DNA of 50,410 nt, from the NCBI GenBank assembly GCA_028712795.1, contig JAQTPT010000026.1:1-50410 (forward strand), written 5' to 3'. The DNA is from Methylococcales bacterium (GTDB lineage Bacteria; Pseudomonadota; Gammaproteobacteria; Methylococcales; Methylomonadaceae). Within the stretch, counting starts at the first letter, position 1. The number at the start of each line of letters is the position of its first letter. The position numbers and the translations under genes were made by a program. Positions 36,081 to 43,985 of this stretch are shown one piece after another. A model generated the notes under the pieces. It did no database searches. It saw nothing but the letters and a program-made list of their open reading frames with translations, and was not told the origin of the DNA.

Positions 36081-36226
36081 GTAGGGCGGATGCCGATAGG
36101 CGATCCGCCAAGCAAAGCGCCGTAGGATAATCGCGCCCGTTTCATCGCATAGCTACCGCCGAATCATTCACCGTCGAGAGTCGATTCCCATTCGGCGGAA
36201 CCCGATGAAGCCGGTTCCGCCTTACG
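36081..36226. repeat. Cluster of palindromes between the direct repeats
   Basis: Three stems are visible: GGCGGAT/ATCCGCC near 36085-36110; CCGCCGAAT (36156-36164) with ATTCGGCGG (36190-36198); and GGCGGAAC/GTTCCGCC near 36194-36221. They look like the short dispersed palindromic repeats common in gammaproteobacterial intergenic DNA. Confidence 0.6.
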
Positions 36227-36228
36227 GC

Positions 36229-36355
36229 CTTAATTGCCACAAATCCAGCAGATTGAAAACAGAAAGATCGTTATAATTTCTGGTCAAATTAAACGCTTTT
36301 TTCTGGTAAAAACGGGTAAATTATCCAAAGCCCATCGAATGTGTGTTGATTTTTA
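36229..36355. repeat. 127-bp direct repeat, copy B
   Basis: The partner of copy A in the same orientation, 250 bp further on. The segment A-palindromes-B may be a composite non-autonomous element or a duplicated intergenic region. Between it and the next gene (36356-36553) no further feature was seen. Confidence 0.75.
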
Positions 36356-36553
36356 AGCGGGTTATTTCGGTTGAAAAAACGACCTGTTAGGGAGCTAACA
36401 GGTCATTCCTTTGTGCATCTAAAAAATCTGGAAATATGACTGACTGTTTACGACCCCAAGGAGATATTGGAACATAGCACCTGCTTCACCGGCAAAATAA
36501 GGTTGCATAGAGCGAAGCGGCGCAGCTTTATTTTGTCCGAGTTTAAGTTTTTA

Positions 36554-37075
36554 TTACGCTGTACCGCACCCCGCTAATGCACCCTTTCTATTAAGTTTGC
36601 ATTCGATAACTCTTATTTGATTTTTATTTCTCCCTAAAAATGTTCGATATCCCGTAAACTCAGTTCCATCACCAATCATTTGAAACATAAAGACTGACCT
36701 ACTTCTGCTCAAGTTACCTTTTTCTTTTATAGTTAAATCAAGAATACTGTTTACGAAACTACCTAAAACTTGATACTCAATACTTTTCCCTTTTTTATCA
36801 TCTGGACCGTCAAGACACACAGACGTCCCCGTACCGCTAATATTAATACCATTTTGCTTCAATTTCAAAACGATATGCCAATTCACCGCTATACAGTCTC
36901 CATCTAACGGGTTACCTTGGTGAAGCACTGTCCAGTCGTCGGCAATAGAAATCTGTGGGTTTGTCGATTGGTGAATATACGGCATAACCGCATTCTTAAA
37001 AAGAGGCGCAAGCCAAGAACCCAGAGTTCTACCCAAAAAGCCTGCACCGAACGCAATAAAATGGGTGTAATCCAT
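36554..37075 (-). CDS. Uncharacterised beta-rich protein with hydrophobic N-terminus
   Basis: The first 35 residues ('FIAFGAGFLGRTLGSWLAPL') are hydrophobic with small residues and could insert in or lie on a membrane. The rest alternates short strands: 'WHIVLKLKQNGINISGTGTS', 'EYQVLGSFVNSILDLTIKEKG' and 'FTGYRTFLGRNKNQIRVIEC'. This suggests a small beta-barrel or calycin-like fold, and is an inference from pattern. The C-terminus ends 'ALAGCGTA'. It starts 3 bp after the upstream small gene and is surely co-transcribed. Membrane anchor plus beta-barrel recalls some antiphage effectors (Cap15-like), but no motif proves that. Confidence 0.55.
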   Translation of the reverse strand: MDYTHFIAFGAGFLGRTLGSWLAPLFKNAVMPYIHQSTNPQISIADDWTVLHQGNPLDGDCIAVNWHIVLKLKQNGINISGTGTSVCLDGPDDKKGKSIEYQVLGSFVNSILDLTIKEKGNLSRSRSVFMFQMIGDGTEFTGYRTFLGRNKNQIRVIECKLNRKGALAGCGTA

Positions 37076-37078
37076 AAT

Positions 37079-37381
37079 TCACCCTTTACTACAGCCGGAA
37101 GAACATCCACTACACTTAGCTAGGCCAGGTGAAGATGGAGCTACATCAGGCGTATGATGAATATACTTACCAAAAAAATTCGTGCAGTACTCTGTATATT
37201 CTTTTGTGTGAAGAATGAATTCATGCCATGCTGTGTCAACAATTTTGGTTGGTGATTGTCGCTGCGCTGCCGCGTTATTGAGGAATATTTCGAGTTCAAC
37301 AAATATATTTGTTGCCTCCTCAATCTCAATTGAGTTTTGAAGTGCATATCTTGCAATTACATTATTGGGAATTGAACACAT
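37079..37381 (-). CDS. Small GRDP-like (WHxF...HH) protein with Cys-rich tail
   Basis: The core 'IVDTAWHEFILHTKEYTEYC' followed by 'FFGKYIHHTPD' matches the short domain found in glycine-rich-domain (GRDP-like) proteins, with conserved Asp, Trp-His, Tyr, Cys and His-His. The last residues 'LAKCSGCSSGCSKG' form a Cys-rich tail that could bind metal. It is cytoplasmic by appearance. A perfect AGGAGG lies before the ATG. It heads a two-gene unit with the beta-rich protein, 3 bp apart, preceded by a 550-bp gene-free stretch. The function is unknown. Confidence 0.6.
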   Translation of the reverse strand: MCSIPNNVIARYALQNSIEIEEATNIFVELEIFLNNAAAQRQSPTKIVDTAWHEFILHTKEYTEYCTNFFGKYIHHTPDVAPSSPGLAKCSGCSSGCSKG

Positions 37382-37930
37382 AAAACCTCCTACTATTTTC
37401 CAAAAAAATATCTAACGAGCTAGAATTAAGCGCAGCCTAACAAGTTATATTTGAGCCTGGAAACAGCCAATACGCTTTAAAAACAGTTTCCAGATAACAT
37501 TAGATCAAAATAATCATCAATTTTCAATGACCGTTTGTGGCCGAGAGCTGGCGGTCAGTTCAAACTAAAAATCAACACACTTTCAGAGGGGCTTGAAATT
37601 ATCCACGCTTTTTGACGGTGCATGTTCCGTTCCTTAATCTATCCAGTTTTTGGCTCTTTCCACCTCTTTAAGCCAATAGAGCCGTAAGGTTGGCCTGACG
37701 CCAGGAAGCCCAACAATCGAAGCTGATCTGCTACAAAAGGTAGTAATGTTGGGCTGCGCGTTGTTTAGCCCAACCTACAATTTTCCGATGTCTCCTTTGA
37801 GTCGAAGTCTGCCCTTCGTAATCCATCGGAATCAACGGGGGGACAGACTTCATTGATTTGGCATCCTCAATGTACGCCTAGCCGCGCCGCCTGGCGAAGC
37901 CGAGGACGCAGGCGTTAGTGCAAGCATGGG
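37382..37930. other. Intergenic region with palindromic repeat
   Basis: No gene was seen in 550 bp. GTTGGGCT (37748-37755) and AGCCCAAC (37767-37774) form a perfect 8-bp stem, a type of dispersed repeat ('TTGGGCT...AGCCCAACCTACA'). A folded attC-like site is listed separately at 37872-37918. Confidence 0.5.
37872..37918. repeat. Folded GC-rich palindrome, possible degenerate attC
   Basis: ACGCCT (37874-37879) pairs with AGGCGT (37910-37915), with GC-rich complementary segments between. The right arm ends GCGTTAGTG, close to the integron core GTTRRRY, but the left core is degenerate. It lies 13 bp after the stop of the truncated VOC gene. It may simply be a dispersed palindrome. Confidence 0.25.
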
Positions 37931-38611
37931 TTAGATGGAACTCTTCATGTGGTCGCGGTGCCGCACGTCCGGGTTGAGCGAAAAGTTAGGGGCACTCAGC
38001 TGGAGTATCCCGGTGGGTGTCTGAATGCGGGCAACAAGGTAGGGCTTTTGGTCTGGCGGCAGCGCAAAAACGCGAAAATCCCCTTCAAAGCCAATGGACT
38101 CAAGCACGCTGATGACCTTCCTGGCTTCCGGATGAAATCCCTCAAGGCGCACCAGCGTACATCCGCTTTCATGCAGCGCGGCAGCCGGATGAACCCCTGC
38201 GGTCCATTGGATGAGGGCCGGTGCAATCCCATGCAGAGGCAGGCTGCCGTCTGCGGGTATGGTTATTAGCCAGTTCATTTGGCCACGGCTCATGGGCTCG
38301 ACATCACCCAAAGGTATCGAAGCAGTTAACGCTGCAACTATGTCGTTCGTTCGGGCAATCCAGGTAGCCAAACGGATGAGTTGAGACAGATCAGGTTCGT
38401 CGAGCTGAAACCAACGCGGCCGGTTTGGCTGAGGCGCGTTTGGATTTATTGAGATGACTTCGTTTGGTTCCTGGCGACAGAGAACGGCAACTGCGATGAC
38501 GTTTCTGTCTTTGTGCCGTTCATAAACGACAATTGACGGCATTGCACAAACATTCATTTGCGCAACGATAACGGGACTACCCTCATTGCGGCTTGCATAA
38601 ATATACTGCAT
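37931..38611 (-). CDS. Glyoxalase-like (VOC, PF13468-type) protein, N-terminus abnormal
   Basis: From about residue 50 the protein follows the glyoxalase-like domain: 'VISINPNAPQPNRPRWFQLD', 'MSRGQMNWLITIPADGSLP', 'PALIQWTAGVHPAAALHESG' and 'LVRLEGFHPEARKVISVL'. Family members begin with 'xxDHLVxAxxxL' and a 'MGTHNxLxxLG' segment; neither is visible here. The N-terminal 50 residues are therefore probably a chance extension over a truncated or rearranged 5' end. The start is uncertain (ATG 38611 or a later one at 'MNVCAMPS') and no clear ribosome site was found. It may be a pseudogene. Confidence 0.55.
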   Translation of the reverse strand: MQYIYASRNEGSPVIVAQMNVCAMPSIVVYERHKDRNVIAVAVLCRQEPNEVISINPNAPQPNRPRWFQLDEPDLSQLIRLATWIARTNDIVAALTASIPLGDVEPMSRGQMNWLITIPADGSLPLHGIAPALIQWTAGVHPAAALHESGCTLVRLEGFHPEARKVISVLESIGFEGDFRVFALPPDQKPYLVARIQTPTGILQLSAPNFSLNPDVRHRDHMKSSI

Positions 38612-38644
38612 AATAAAAAATACTTGCAACAGGTTTCTGTAACT

Positions 38645-39220
38645 ATGCTTACCGGTTACGCATGTGTTTCAACCCAAGACCAAGATACCGATGCACAAAT
38701 CGCTGCATTAAAATCTTCCGGGTGCGATTGATCTTCCAGGAAAAGGCTTCAGGTGGCCGTTGGGACAGGCCAGAATTACATCGGTTGTTAGAGCAACTAC
38801 GTAAAGGTGATGTATTGGTGGTCTGGAAACTTGATCGCCGTTCACGATTATTAAAAGTTGCGCTGCTCCTGATGGATAAGGTCTAACAGGCCGGTGCCGG
38901 TTTCCGCAGCCTAACCGAAGTGATTGACACCACCTCGCCGGGAGGCCGGATGATGATGCAAATGGTTGGGACTTTTGCAGAGTTCGAGCGTGCGATGCTG
39001 CGTGAGCGCACACAAAATGGTCTTGATGCGGCACGAAGCAAGGCCGTGTCGGCGGTCGCCGCCCAAAACTCAAGAAGCACCAGCAAGATGAAATCGTAAA
39101 CTTGGTCAACTTTGGACAGAAAAACGCAGCGGATGCCGCCCCAGATTATTCAATGTCCATCCTGCTACCGTATCGTGTCTTCTCCAGCGTGGTAATATTC
39201 CTTAACCGGGTTTTACGTTC
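38645..39220 (+). pseudogene. Serine recombinase (Tn3 resolvase-like), multiply frameshifted
   Basis: 'MLTGYACVSTQDQDTDAQIA' with the catalytic-Ser region starts at 38645. The frame shifts near 38730 to 'RWDRPELHRLLEQLRKGDVL' and 'VVWKLDRRSR', hits a TAG at about 38884, then continues 'QAGAGFRSLTEVIDTTSPGG' and 'FAEFERAMLRERTQNGLDAA'. Another shift exposes 'RVGGRRPKLKKHQQDEI' and the helix-turn-helix 'LFNVHPATVS'. At least three frameshifts or stops show long decay. It is the relic of a transposon-type resolvase and marks the edge of the island that follows. Confidence 0.88.
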
Positions 39221-39261
39221 CATTGCACCCTAAACCCAATATCGGTGTAGCAGGTATTTGA

Positions 39262-40515
39262 ATGGCTCTAAATGGCAATGACTCAAAAAAAGTATGTGAG
39301 GCTATTGATGCCGTCTACCGATCCCACTCCCGCCACGTATTTGCCACCCTGGTCCGTTTGCTCGGTGACTTTGATGTTGCCGAAGAAGCCCTGTATGATG
39401 CGTTTAAGGCGGCACTGGAGAAATGGCCGCGCGATGGCATTCCAGTCAATCCAAGGGCTTGGCTAGTTTCGGCTGGACGATTCAAGGTGATTGATGCCAT
39501 TCGTTGCCGTGTCCGGTTTGAGCCATTGCCGGACTATATTGAAGAGCAACTGGCCGTTGATATAAGCGATGAACTGGATGGCGAAGGCATAGAAGATGAC
39601 CGTCTCAGGCTGATCTTTACTTGTTGCCATCCGGCCTTGCCGTCAGATGCCCAAGTAGCGCTTACCTTGCGTGAGGTATGCGGCCTGACGACCGAAGAGA
39701 TCGCACGCGCTTTCCTGTTAGCTGCCCCCACATTGGCGCAACGCATTGTACGGGCTAAAACCAAAATCCGTGATGCCCGTATACCTTATCTAGTACCTAC
39801 GCCGGACATGCTGCCGGATCGAGTGGACAGCGTATTGAGAGTAGTTTACCTAATTTTCAACGAAGGCTATTTTGCATCATCGGGCGGTTCGCTGACTCGC
39901 CCAGAACTTTCGGAAGAAGCGATTCGTTTGGGCAGGTTATTGGTCGAACTGTTGCCAGACCCTGAAGCATTAGAACTTCTGGCCTTGATGTTGCTGCAGG
40001 AATCAAGGCGATCTGCGCGAAGTTTACCTTCCGGCGATTTGGTGTTATTGGATGATCAGGATCGTTCACTCCGCAATAAAGATTACATCGCAGAAGGCTT
40101 AATACTGGTTGAACAAGCCTTGTCATTAAGACAATTCGGCTTCTACTCACTTCAAGCCGCAATCGCCGCCGTTCATGCCAACGCGTCCAATGCCGAAGCT
40201 ACTGGCTGTGCGGAGATTGCTGGACTGTACGATGTCTTACTCAGCATCAACCCCTCCCCTGTGATCGAACTGAACCGTGCTGTGGCGGTGGCGATGCGAG
40301 ACGATCCTTTAGCGGGTCTTGCGCTTATCGATGCAATCCTGGCACGAGGCGAACTGACAGATTACCACTTAGCACACTCGACACGGGCAGACCTTTATCG
40401 GCGAATCGGGAGAATAACGGAAGCCAGAGCATCCTACGAACTTGCCTATAACCTCTCTCAACTAGAACCAGAACGCCTCTTTCTCGAGCGCAGACTACTC
40501 GAATTGCAAGGTTAA
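39262..40515 (+). CDS. ECF sigma factor of the ECF42 type with long C-terminal extension
   Basis: Region 2 is 'SRHVFATLVRLLGDFDVAEE' through 'NPRAWLVSAGRFKVIDAIR' (residues about 17-80). Region 4 is 'LPSDAQVALTLREVCGLTTE' with 'APTLAQRIVRAKTKIR' (about 125-170). Then come the family linker 'VDSVLRVVYLIFNEGYFAS' and about 200 helical residues with TPR-like repeats ('LSINPSPVIELNRAVAVAMR', 'TRADLYRRIGRITEARASYE'). This extension replaces anti-sigma control in ECF42 and is known to be needed for activity. A YCII/DGPF gene next door is the known hallmark of the group. No ECF42-type promoter was found upstream of the sigma gene itself. Confidence 0.92.
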   Translation: MALNGNDSKKVCEAIDAVYRSHSRHVFATLVRLLGDFDVAEEALYDAFKAALEKWPRDGIPVNPRAWLVSAGRFKVIDAIRCRVRFEPLPDYIEEQLAVDISDELDGEGIEDDRLRLIFTCCHPALPSDAQVALTLREVCGLTTEEIARAFLLAAPTLAQRIVRAKTKIRDARIPYLVPTPDMLPDRVDSVLRVVYLIFNEGYFASSGGSLTRPELSEEAIRLGRLLVELLPDPEALELLALMLLQESRRSARSLPSGDLVLLDDQDRSLRNKDYIAEGLILVEQALSLRQFGFYSLQAAIAAVHANASNAEATGCAEIAGLYDVLLSINPSPVIELNRAVAVAMRDDPLAGLALIDAILARGELTDYHLAHSTRADLYRRIGRITEARASYELAYNLSQLEPERLFLERRLLELQG

Positions 40516-40602
40516 AATTGCCCGTTATTTCATTTGTGGGTTGCAGGTAGCTATTCAATTGCCTGTTCTAATAAAAAATATTATCTCCATTCAGCATCAC
40601 AT

Positions 40603-40631
40603 TGTCGAATACCGACATCACCAAACGATTA
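40603..40631 (+). promoter_or_regulatory. ECF42-type promoter for YCII gene
   Basis: TGTCGA (40603-40608), 17-bp spacer, CGATTA (40626-40631), 45 bp before the YCII start. TGTCGA and CGA(T/C) are the -35 and -10 elements described for ECF42. The same spacing recurs twice more downstream. Confidence 0.75.
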
Positions 40632-40675
40632 TTAGATATACACGGGTTTTCAACACCAAACAGGAGAGAGCAACC

Positions 40676-41068
40676 ATGAAATACCTATGCCTGATCTGTG
40701 CCGAAAAAGTCATGGAGCAAATGACGGAAGCCGCTGCGGAACAACATTTCCAAGAATATACCGAATTTACCGATGCTATCAGGACGAGTGGACACTATCT
40801 TGGCTGTAACCGGTTGCAGCCGACCAATGCCGCAATTACCGTGCGGGTGCGGAATGGAAAAATGTCCACAACTGATGGTCCTTATATAGAAACCAAAGAA
40901 CAGCTCGGCGGTTATTACCTGATCGAAGCCAGGGATTTGAACGAAGCGATACAGGTCGCCGCCAGGATTCCGGGGGCGCGGTTAGGCTGCGTCGAAGTAA
41001 GGCCGGTTGCTGAAGATAAACAAACGCTCAAGGCACTTGGGTTTGTTGATAGCGAAACTTTCCGTTAG
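40676..41068 (+). CDS. YCII-related DGPF-domain protein
   Basis: 'KMSTTDGPYIETKEQLGGYY' is the DGPF signature (here DGPY) and 'LIEARDLNEAIQVAARIP' completes the YCII fold (about residues 60-100). The ATG at 40676 has a GGAGAG site and matches family starts ('MKYLCLIC'); ATGs farther upstream lie across the promoter. At 130 residues it is full length. YCII/DGPF genes are the regular partners of ECF42 sigma factors; usually the DGPF gene comes first, here it follows the sigma gene. The biochemical role is unknown. Confidence 0.88.
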   Translation: MKYLCLICAEKVMEQMTEAAAEQHFQEYTEFTDAIRTSGHYLGCNRLQPTNAAITVRVRNGKMSTTDGPYIETKEQLGGYYLIEARDLNEAIQVAARIPGARLGCVEVRPVAEDKQTLKALGFVDSETFR

Positions 41069-41129
41069 CCTGACAGTCATCCTGGTAGAACGCCAGTTGG
41101 AAGCTTTGCTAAAAAACTTTCATTCTCTA

Positions 41130-41158
41130 TGTCGAACTTGGCATTCGCTATTCGACTA
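41130..41158 (+). promoter_or_regulatory. ECF42-type promoter for DUF1579 gene
   Basis: TGTCGA (41130-41135), 17-bp spacer, CGACTA (41153-41158), 131 bp before the DUF1579 start. It shares a longer context (ATTCGACTAATA) with the promoter at 41949. Confidence 0.75.
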
Positions 41159-41289
41159 ATATTGAATGCCAAATAATTTGTAACTATTTAATCTTAACCA
41201 AGAGTATAAATATGACCTTAAACATCACGCCCATACTTTTAAATAATGACACTAAATCAACAACATATTACCTGCTAAAGGAGAGAACT

Positions 41290-41889
41290 ATGCGTTTCAT
41301 ACAGCACACACTTACCGGTTTGCTTATCCTACTGGTGGCATCCGTTGCCATCGCAAAAGACAAGAAATCAGAGCAACCCGTGGATCCTCAGGCAATGATG
41401 GAGCTTTATACTAAGCTGGCCGCGCCCGGCGAGCCCCATAAACTATTCGCCAGCCTCGCCGGAAGCTGGACAACCAAAACCAAGGAATGGATGGAACCCG
41501 GCAAGCCTCCAATGGAGACAACCGGCTCTGCGGAAATGAAGATGTTGCTGGATGGGCGTTTTCTCCAGCAGGAATACACCGGACAGATGATGGGGCAACC
41601 TTTCTCAGGGATTGGCATCGACGGCTACGACAACATTAGAAAGAAATATGTCACCGCGTGGATGGATACCATGGGCACTGGGTTCTTCATGATGGAAGGC
41701 ACGGCGAGCGCGGATGGCAAGACCATCACTTTGACAGGGCAGCACCCTGAACCGGGCGGTGGCCACATGACGCATCGCGCCATCTGGAAGATAGTGGATA
41801 GCAATACCCAGACGTTTGACATGTACGGCGCTCACCACTGCGGCAAGGAAATGAAGATGATGGAGATCACGTACACTAGAAAACCCTGA
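41290..41889 (+). CDS. Exported DUF1579 protein
   Basis: A signal peptide ('LTGLLILLVASVAIA', cleavage near residue 23) precedes a DUF1579 domain: 'LFASLAGSWTTKTKEWMEPG', 'MLLDGRFLQQEYTGQMMGQP', 'GIDGYDNIRKKYVTAWMDTM' and 'MTHRAIWKIVDSNTQTFDMY'. The domain is a lipocalin-like barrel of unknown ligand. The ATG at 41290 has AAGGAGAG; the frame upstream is not signal-like. It follows its own ECF42-type promoter. Most members seen in ECF-controlled stress clusters are cytoplasmic, so the signal peptide is a notable trait. Confidence 0.85.
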   Translation: MRFIQHTLTGLLILLVASVAIAKDKKSEQPVDPQAMMELYTKLAAPGEPHKLFASLAGSWTTKTKEWMEPGKPPMETTGSAEMKMLLDGRFLQQEYTGQMMGQPFSGIGIDGYDNIRKKYVTAWMDTMGTGFFMMEGTASADGKTITLTGQHPEPGGGHMTHRAIWKIVDSNTQTFDMYGAHHCGKEMKMMEITYTRKP

Positions 41890-41948
41890 TTGCGGCCTTC
41901 GACAACTTAAGCTGGGACGAAAGCAATCATTTCTCGTCCTTTGCGAGT

Positions 41949-41977
41949 TGTCGATTTTGGCGTAAGCCATTCGACTA
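41949..41977 (+). promoter_or_regulatory. ECF42-type promoter for VOC gene
   Basis: TGTCGA (41949-41954), 17-bp spacer, CGACTA (41972-41977), 65 bp before the VOC start. The -35 element forms half of an 8-bp inverted repeat with TCGACAAC at 41899-41906, so it lies at the foot of a hairpin after the DUF1579 stop. Confidence 0.75.
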
Positions 41978-42042
41978 ATAGTGTAGGAAAAAGCAAAGCA
42001 AACCAATCTCTCAATCTTAATACAGGATACAGGAAAAAGATC

Positions 42043-42519
42043 ATGACCACGAAAATCAACCCCATACCAGACGGTTACCACTCACTAAGCCCTTACCTGA
42101 CAGTCAGGGGCGCATCCGATGCGCTTGAATTCTACAAAAAAGCTTTCGGCGCAACCGAATTGTGCCGGCTCAATATGCCTGACGGAAAAATGGCTCACGG
42201 AGAATTCAAAATTGGCGACTCGATATTCATGATCGGGGATGAGGGGCCTGAATGCCCTTCAAAATCTCCCGAAACTCTCGGTGGTAGCCCAGTTACGCTG
42301 CACCTGTACGTGACCGATGCCGATGCCACCTTTTCCAACGCAATCAAGGCAGGCGCTAAAGAGACAATGCCACTAGGCAATCAATTCTGGGGAGACCGCA
42401 TGGGCGGGGTGGTTGATCCTTTTGGCCATAACTGGATGATCGCTACGCACATCGAAGATGTTGATCCGAATGAATTCCAAAGCCGAATGGAAGCTTGCTT
42501 TGCAGGAAAAGCGGCATGA
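42043..42519 (+). CDS. VOC family (PhnB/glyoxalase-like) protein
   Basis: 'YHSLSPYLTVRGASDALEFY' then 'KKAFGATELCRLNMPDGKMA', 'ELxHGEFKIGDSIFMIGDE'-like strands and 'GDRMGGVVDPFGHNWMIATH' are typical of the PhnB-type VOC fold, with beta-alpha-beta-beta-beta modules. The ATG at 42043 is in frame with family starts; upstream residues run across the promoter. At 158 residues it is full length. It may bind or modify small molecules, for example in antibiotic or aldehyde detoxification; the precise reaction is unknown. The SRPBCC gene follows after 40 bp and is probably co-transcribed. Confidence 0.88.
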   Translation: MTTKINPIPDGYHSLSPYLTVRGASDALEFYKKAFGATELCRLNMPDGKMAHGEFKIGDSIFMIGDEGPECPSKSPETLGGSPVTLHLYVTDADATFSNAIKAGAKETMPLGNQFWGDRMGGVVDPFGHNWMIATHIEDVDPNEFQSRMEACFAGKAA

Positions 42520-42559
42520 GGCGTATTTTTATAGAAATACGATCACAGAAGAATAATCA

Positions 42560-43075
42560 ATGACTAATTCCAACCAATATCAACTAAATCATGAACTAGA
42601 CCTAAGGCTTGAGCGCGTTGTTGATGTGCCTCGCGAGTTGCTCTGGCAAGCCTGGACAACACCCGAATTACTTAAACCTTGGTTTTGCCCGTTGCCGTGG
42701 CTTACCGTTGAATGTGAAATTGACCTGCGTCCTGGCGGCATTTTTCGCACGACCATGCAATCGCCGGAAGGGCAAAACTTTCCGAATTTGGGTTGTTATC
42801 TGGAACTGATTCCTAATGAACGGCTGGTGTGGACGAATGCGCTCCAACCAGGTTTTCGCCCAGCCAAGCAACCAGAAGCCAGCCCAGGCCATGAATGCGC
42901 GGAATTTTTAATGACGGCAACCATCTCTTTAGAGCCACACACCAATGGGACAAAGTACACCGCGCTGGTGCAACACGCTGATAAAGAGGCGCGTGTCAAA
43001 CATGAAAAAATGGGCTTCTATGAGGGTTGGGGAACTTGTCTTGATCAACTCGTGGCGATGATTAAAAAGATGTAA
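42560..43075 (+). CDS. SRPBCC (AHSA1-type) domain protein
   Basis: '[20 protein letters not shown]' then '[20 protein letters not shown]', '[15 protein letters not shown]' and the C-terminal '[19 protein letters not shown]' define the START/Bet v1-like AHSA1 family, a hydrophobic-cavity ligand-binding fold. At 171 residues it is standard. Such genes regularly accompany YCII and PhnB-type VOC genes in ECF-controlled clusters. It lies 40 bp after the VOC gene with no promoter motif between them. Confidence 0.88.
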   Translation: MTNSNQYQLNHELDLRLERVVDVPRELLWQAWTTPELLKPWFCPLPWLTVECEIDLRPGGIFRTTMQSPEGQNFPNLGCYLELIPNERLVWTNALQPGFRPAKQPEASPGHECAEFLMTATISLEPHTNGTKYTALVQHADKEARVKHEKMGFYEGWGTCLDQLVAMIKKM

Positions 43076-43107
43076 AACAACTCACTACATAGCAATAAAA
43101 GGAGAAC

Positions 43108-43287
43108 ATGGTGTCCAGACAAATATGTAAACCGTCGCTTAAAAATCTTAGCAAATCTATCGGCTTTTTTTACTCAACCCCCAAGATCACGGTTTTATGT
43201 TTGCACAAGATTACCAAGACCTGGTCAGGCATAGTTGGGAGCTGGTTTATTTAGAACCTGAAGCTTTAAAGTTAAGCTTAATTTAAC
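43108..43287 (+). pseudogene. VOC gene with internal deletion
   Basis: GGAG precedes the ATG at 43108, which opens 'MVSRQICKPSLKNLSKSIGF', the N-terminus of a common glyoxalase-type VOC. About 25 codons on, homology jumps to another frame giving 'DHGFMFAQDYQDLVRHSWEL' and 'VYLEPEALKL', the family's C-terminus. Family length is about 130 residues; here about 200 bp are gone. The translated product would be 48 residues and non-functional. Confidence 0.75.
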
Positions 43288-43350
43288 AATGCGAAACAGG
43301 TTGTACCCATGCCGGAATGGCACAAATTTCGATCTTAGTGGAGAAGAGAA

Positions 43351-43836
43351 ATGACAACACCAGCAAAGAACACGATTTGCCTTTGGTACGACCGCGATGC
43401 CGAGGACGCGGCGCGATTTTATGCCAAGACCTTTCCCGATTCCTCCGTTGGCGCGGTACATCTCGCACCAGGGGACTTTCCGTCAGGGAAGAAAGGGGAT
43501 GTATTGACGGTCGAGTTTACCGTGATGGGCATTCCCTGCCTCGGACTCAATGGCGGACCTGGGGTTAAGCACAACTGGGCATTCTCGTTTCAGGTAGCAA
43601 CCGTTGACCAGGCCGAAACGGATCGTTATTGGAACGCGATTGCAGGCAACGGCGGCCAAGAGAGTGAGTGCGGCTGGTGCAAGGACAAATGGGGACTGTC
43701 CTGGCAGATTACGCCGTTAGCTCTGACAAATGCGATAACTGATACCGATCCCGCTGCCGCAAAGCGCGCGTTCGATGCGATGATGACGATGCGTAAGATT
43801 GACATCGCCGCGATCGAGGCGGCGCGCCGCGGCTGA
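43351..43836 (+). CDS. VOC family protein, 3-demethylubiquinone-methyltransferase-like (PF06983)
   Basis: 'NTICLWYDRDAEDAARFYAK' followed by 'TFPDSSVG', 'VLTVEFTVMGIPCLGLNGGP' and 'SECGWCKDKWGLSWQITPLA' is the pattern of the PhnB/3-demethylubiquinone-9 3-methyltransferase-type VOC family. The name is historical: no methyltransferase motifs are present. The C-terminal 'AFDAMMTMRKIDIAAIEAA' helix is also typical. At 161 residues it is full length. The start has a GGAGAAGAG site. It lies after the VOC relic and no ECF42-type motif precedes it. Confidence 0.88.
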   Translation: MTTPAKNTICLWYDRDAEDAARFYAKTFPDSSVGAVHLAPGDFPSGKKGDVLTVEFTVMGIPCLGLNGGPGVKHNWAFSFQVATVDQAETDRYWNAIAGNGGQESECGWCKDKWGLSWQITPLALTNAITDTDPAAAKRAFDAMMTMRKIDIAAIEAARRG

Positions 43837-43985
43837 GATGCGGGAAGTCTAAGATTACGCTCAAGCGAGACGCGCTTTTTCATGACGGTTTTGAAGGTTT
43901 GTTATTTTTCCAGCTTCGGTGGCTTCGCCAGTCTTTCGTGACAGGTGCGCCCCTTAGCTTTACGTATGGCCGACATCCTAACATG

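Noticed and set aside
36081..36226. Clustered palindromes considered as a CRISPR array
   Set aside because: The units are different palindromes without a constant repeat or regular spacers.
41899..41954. Nested inverted repeat TCGACAAC...GTTGTCGA considered as attC
   Set aside because: The cores do not fit RYYYAAC/GTTRRRY, and the right arm is explained by the ECF42-type -35 element.
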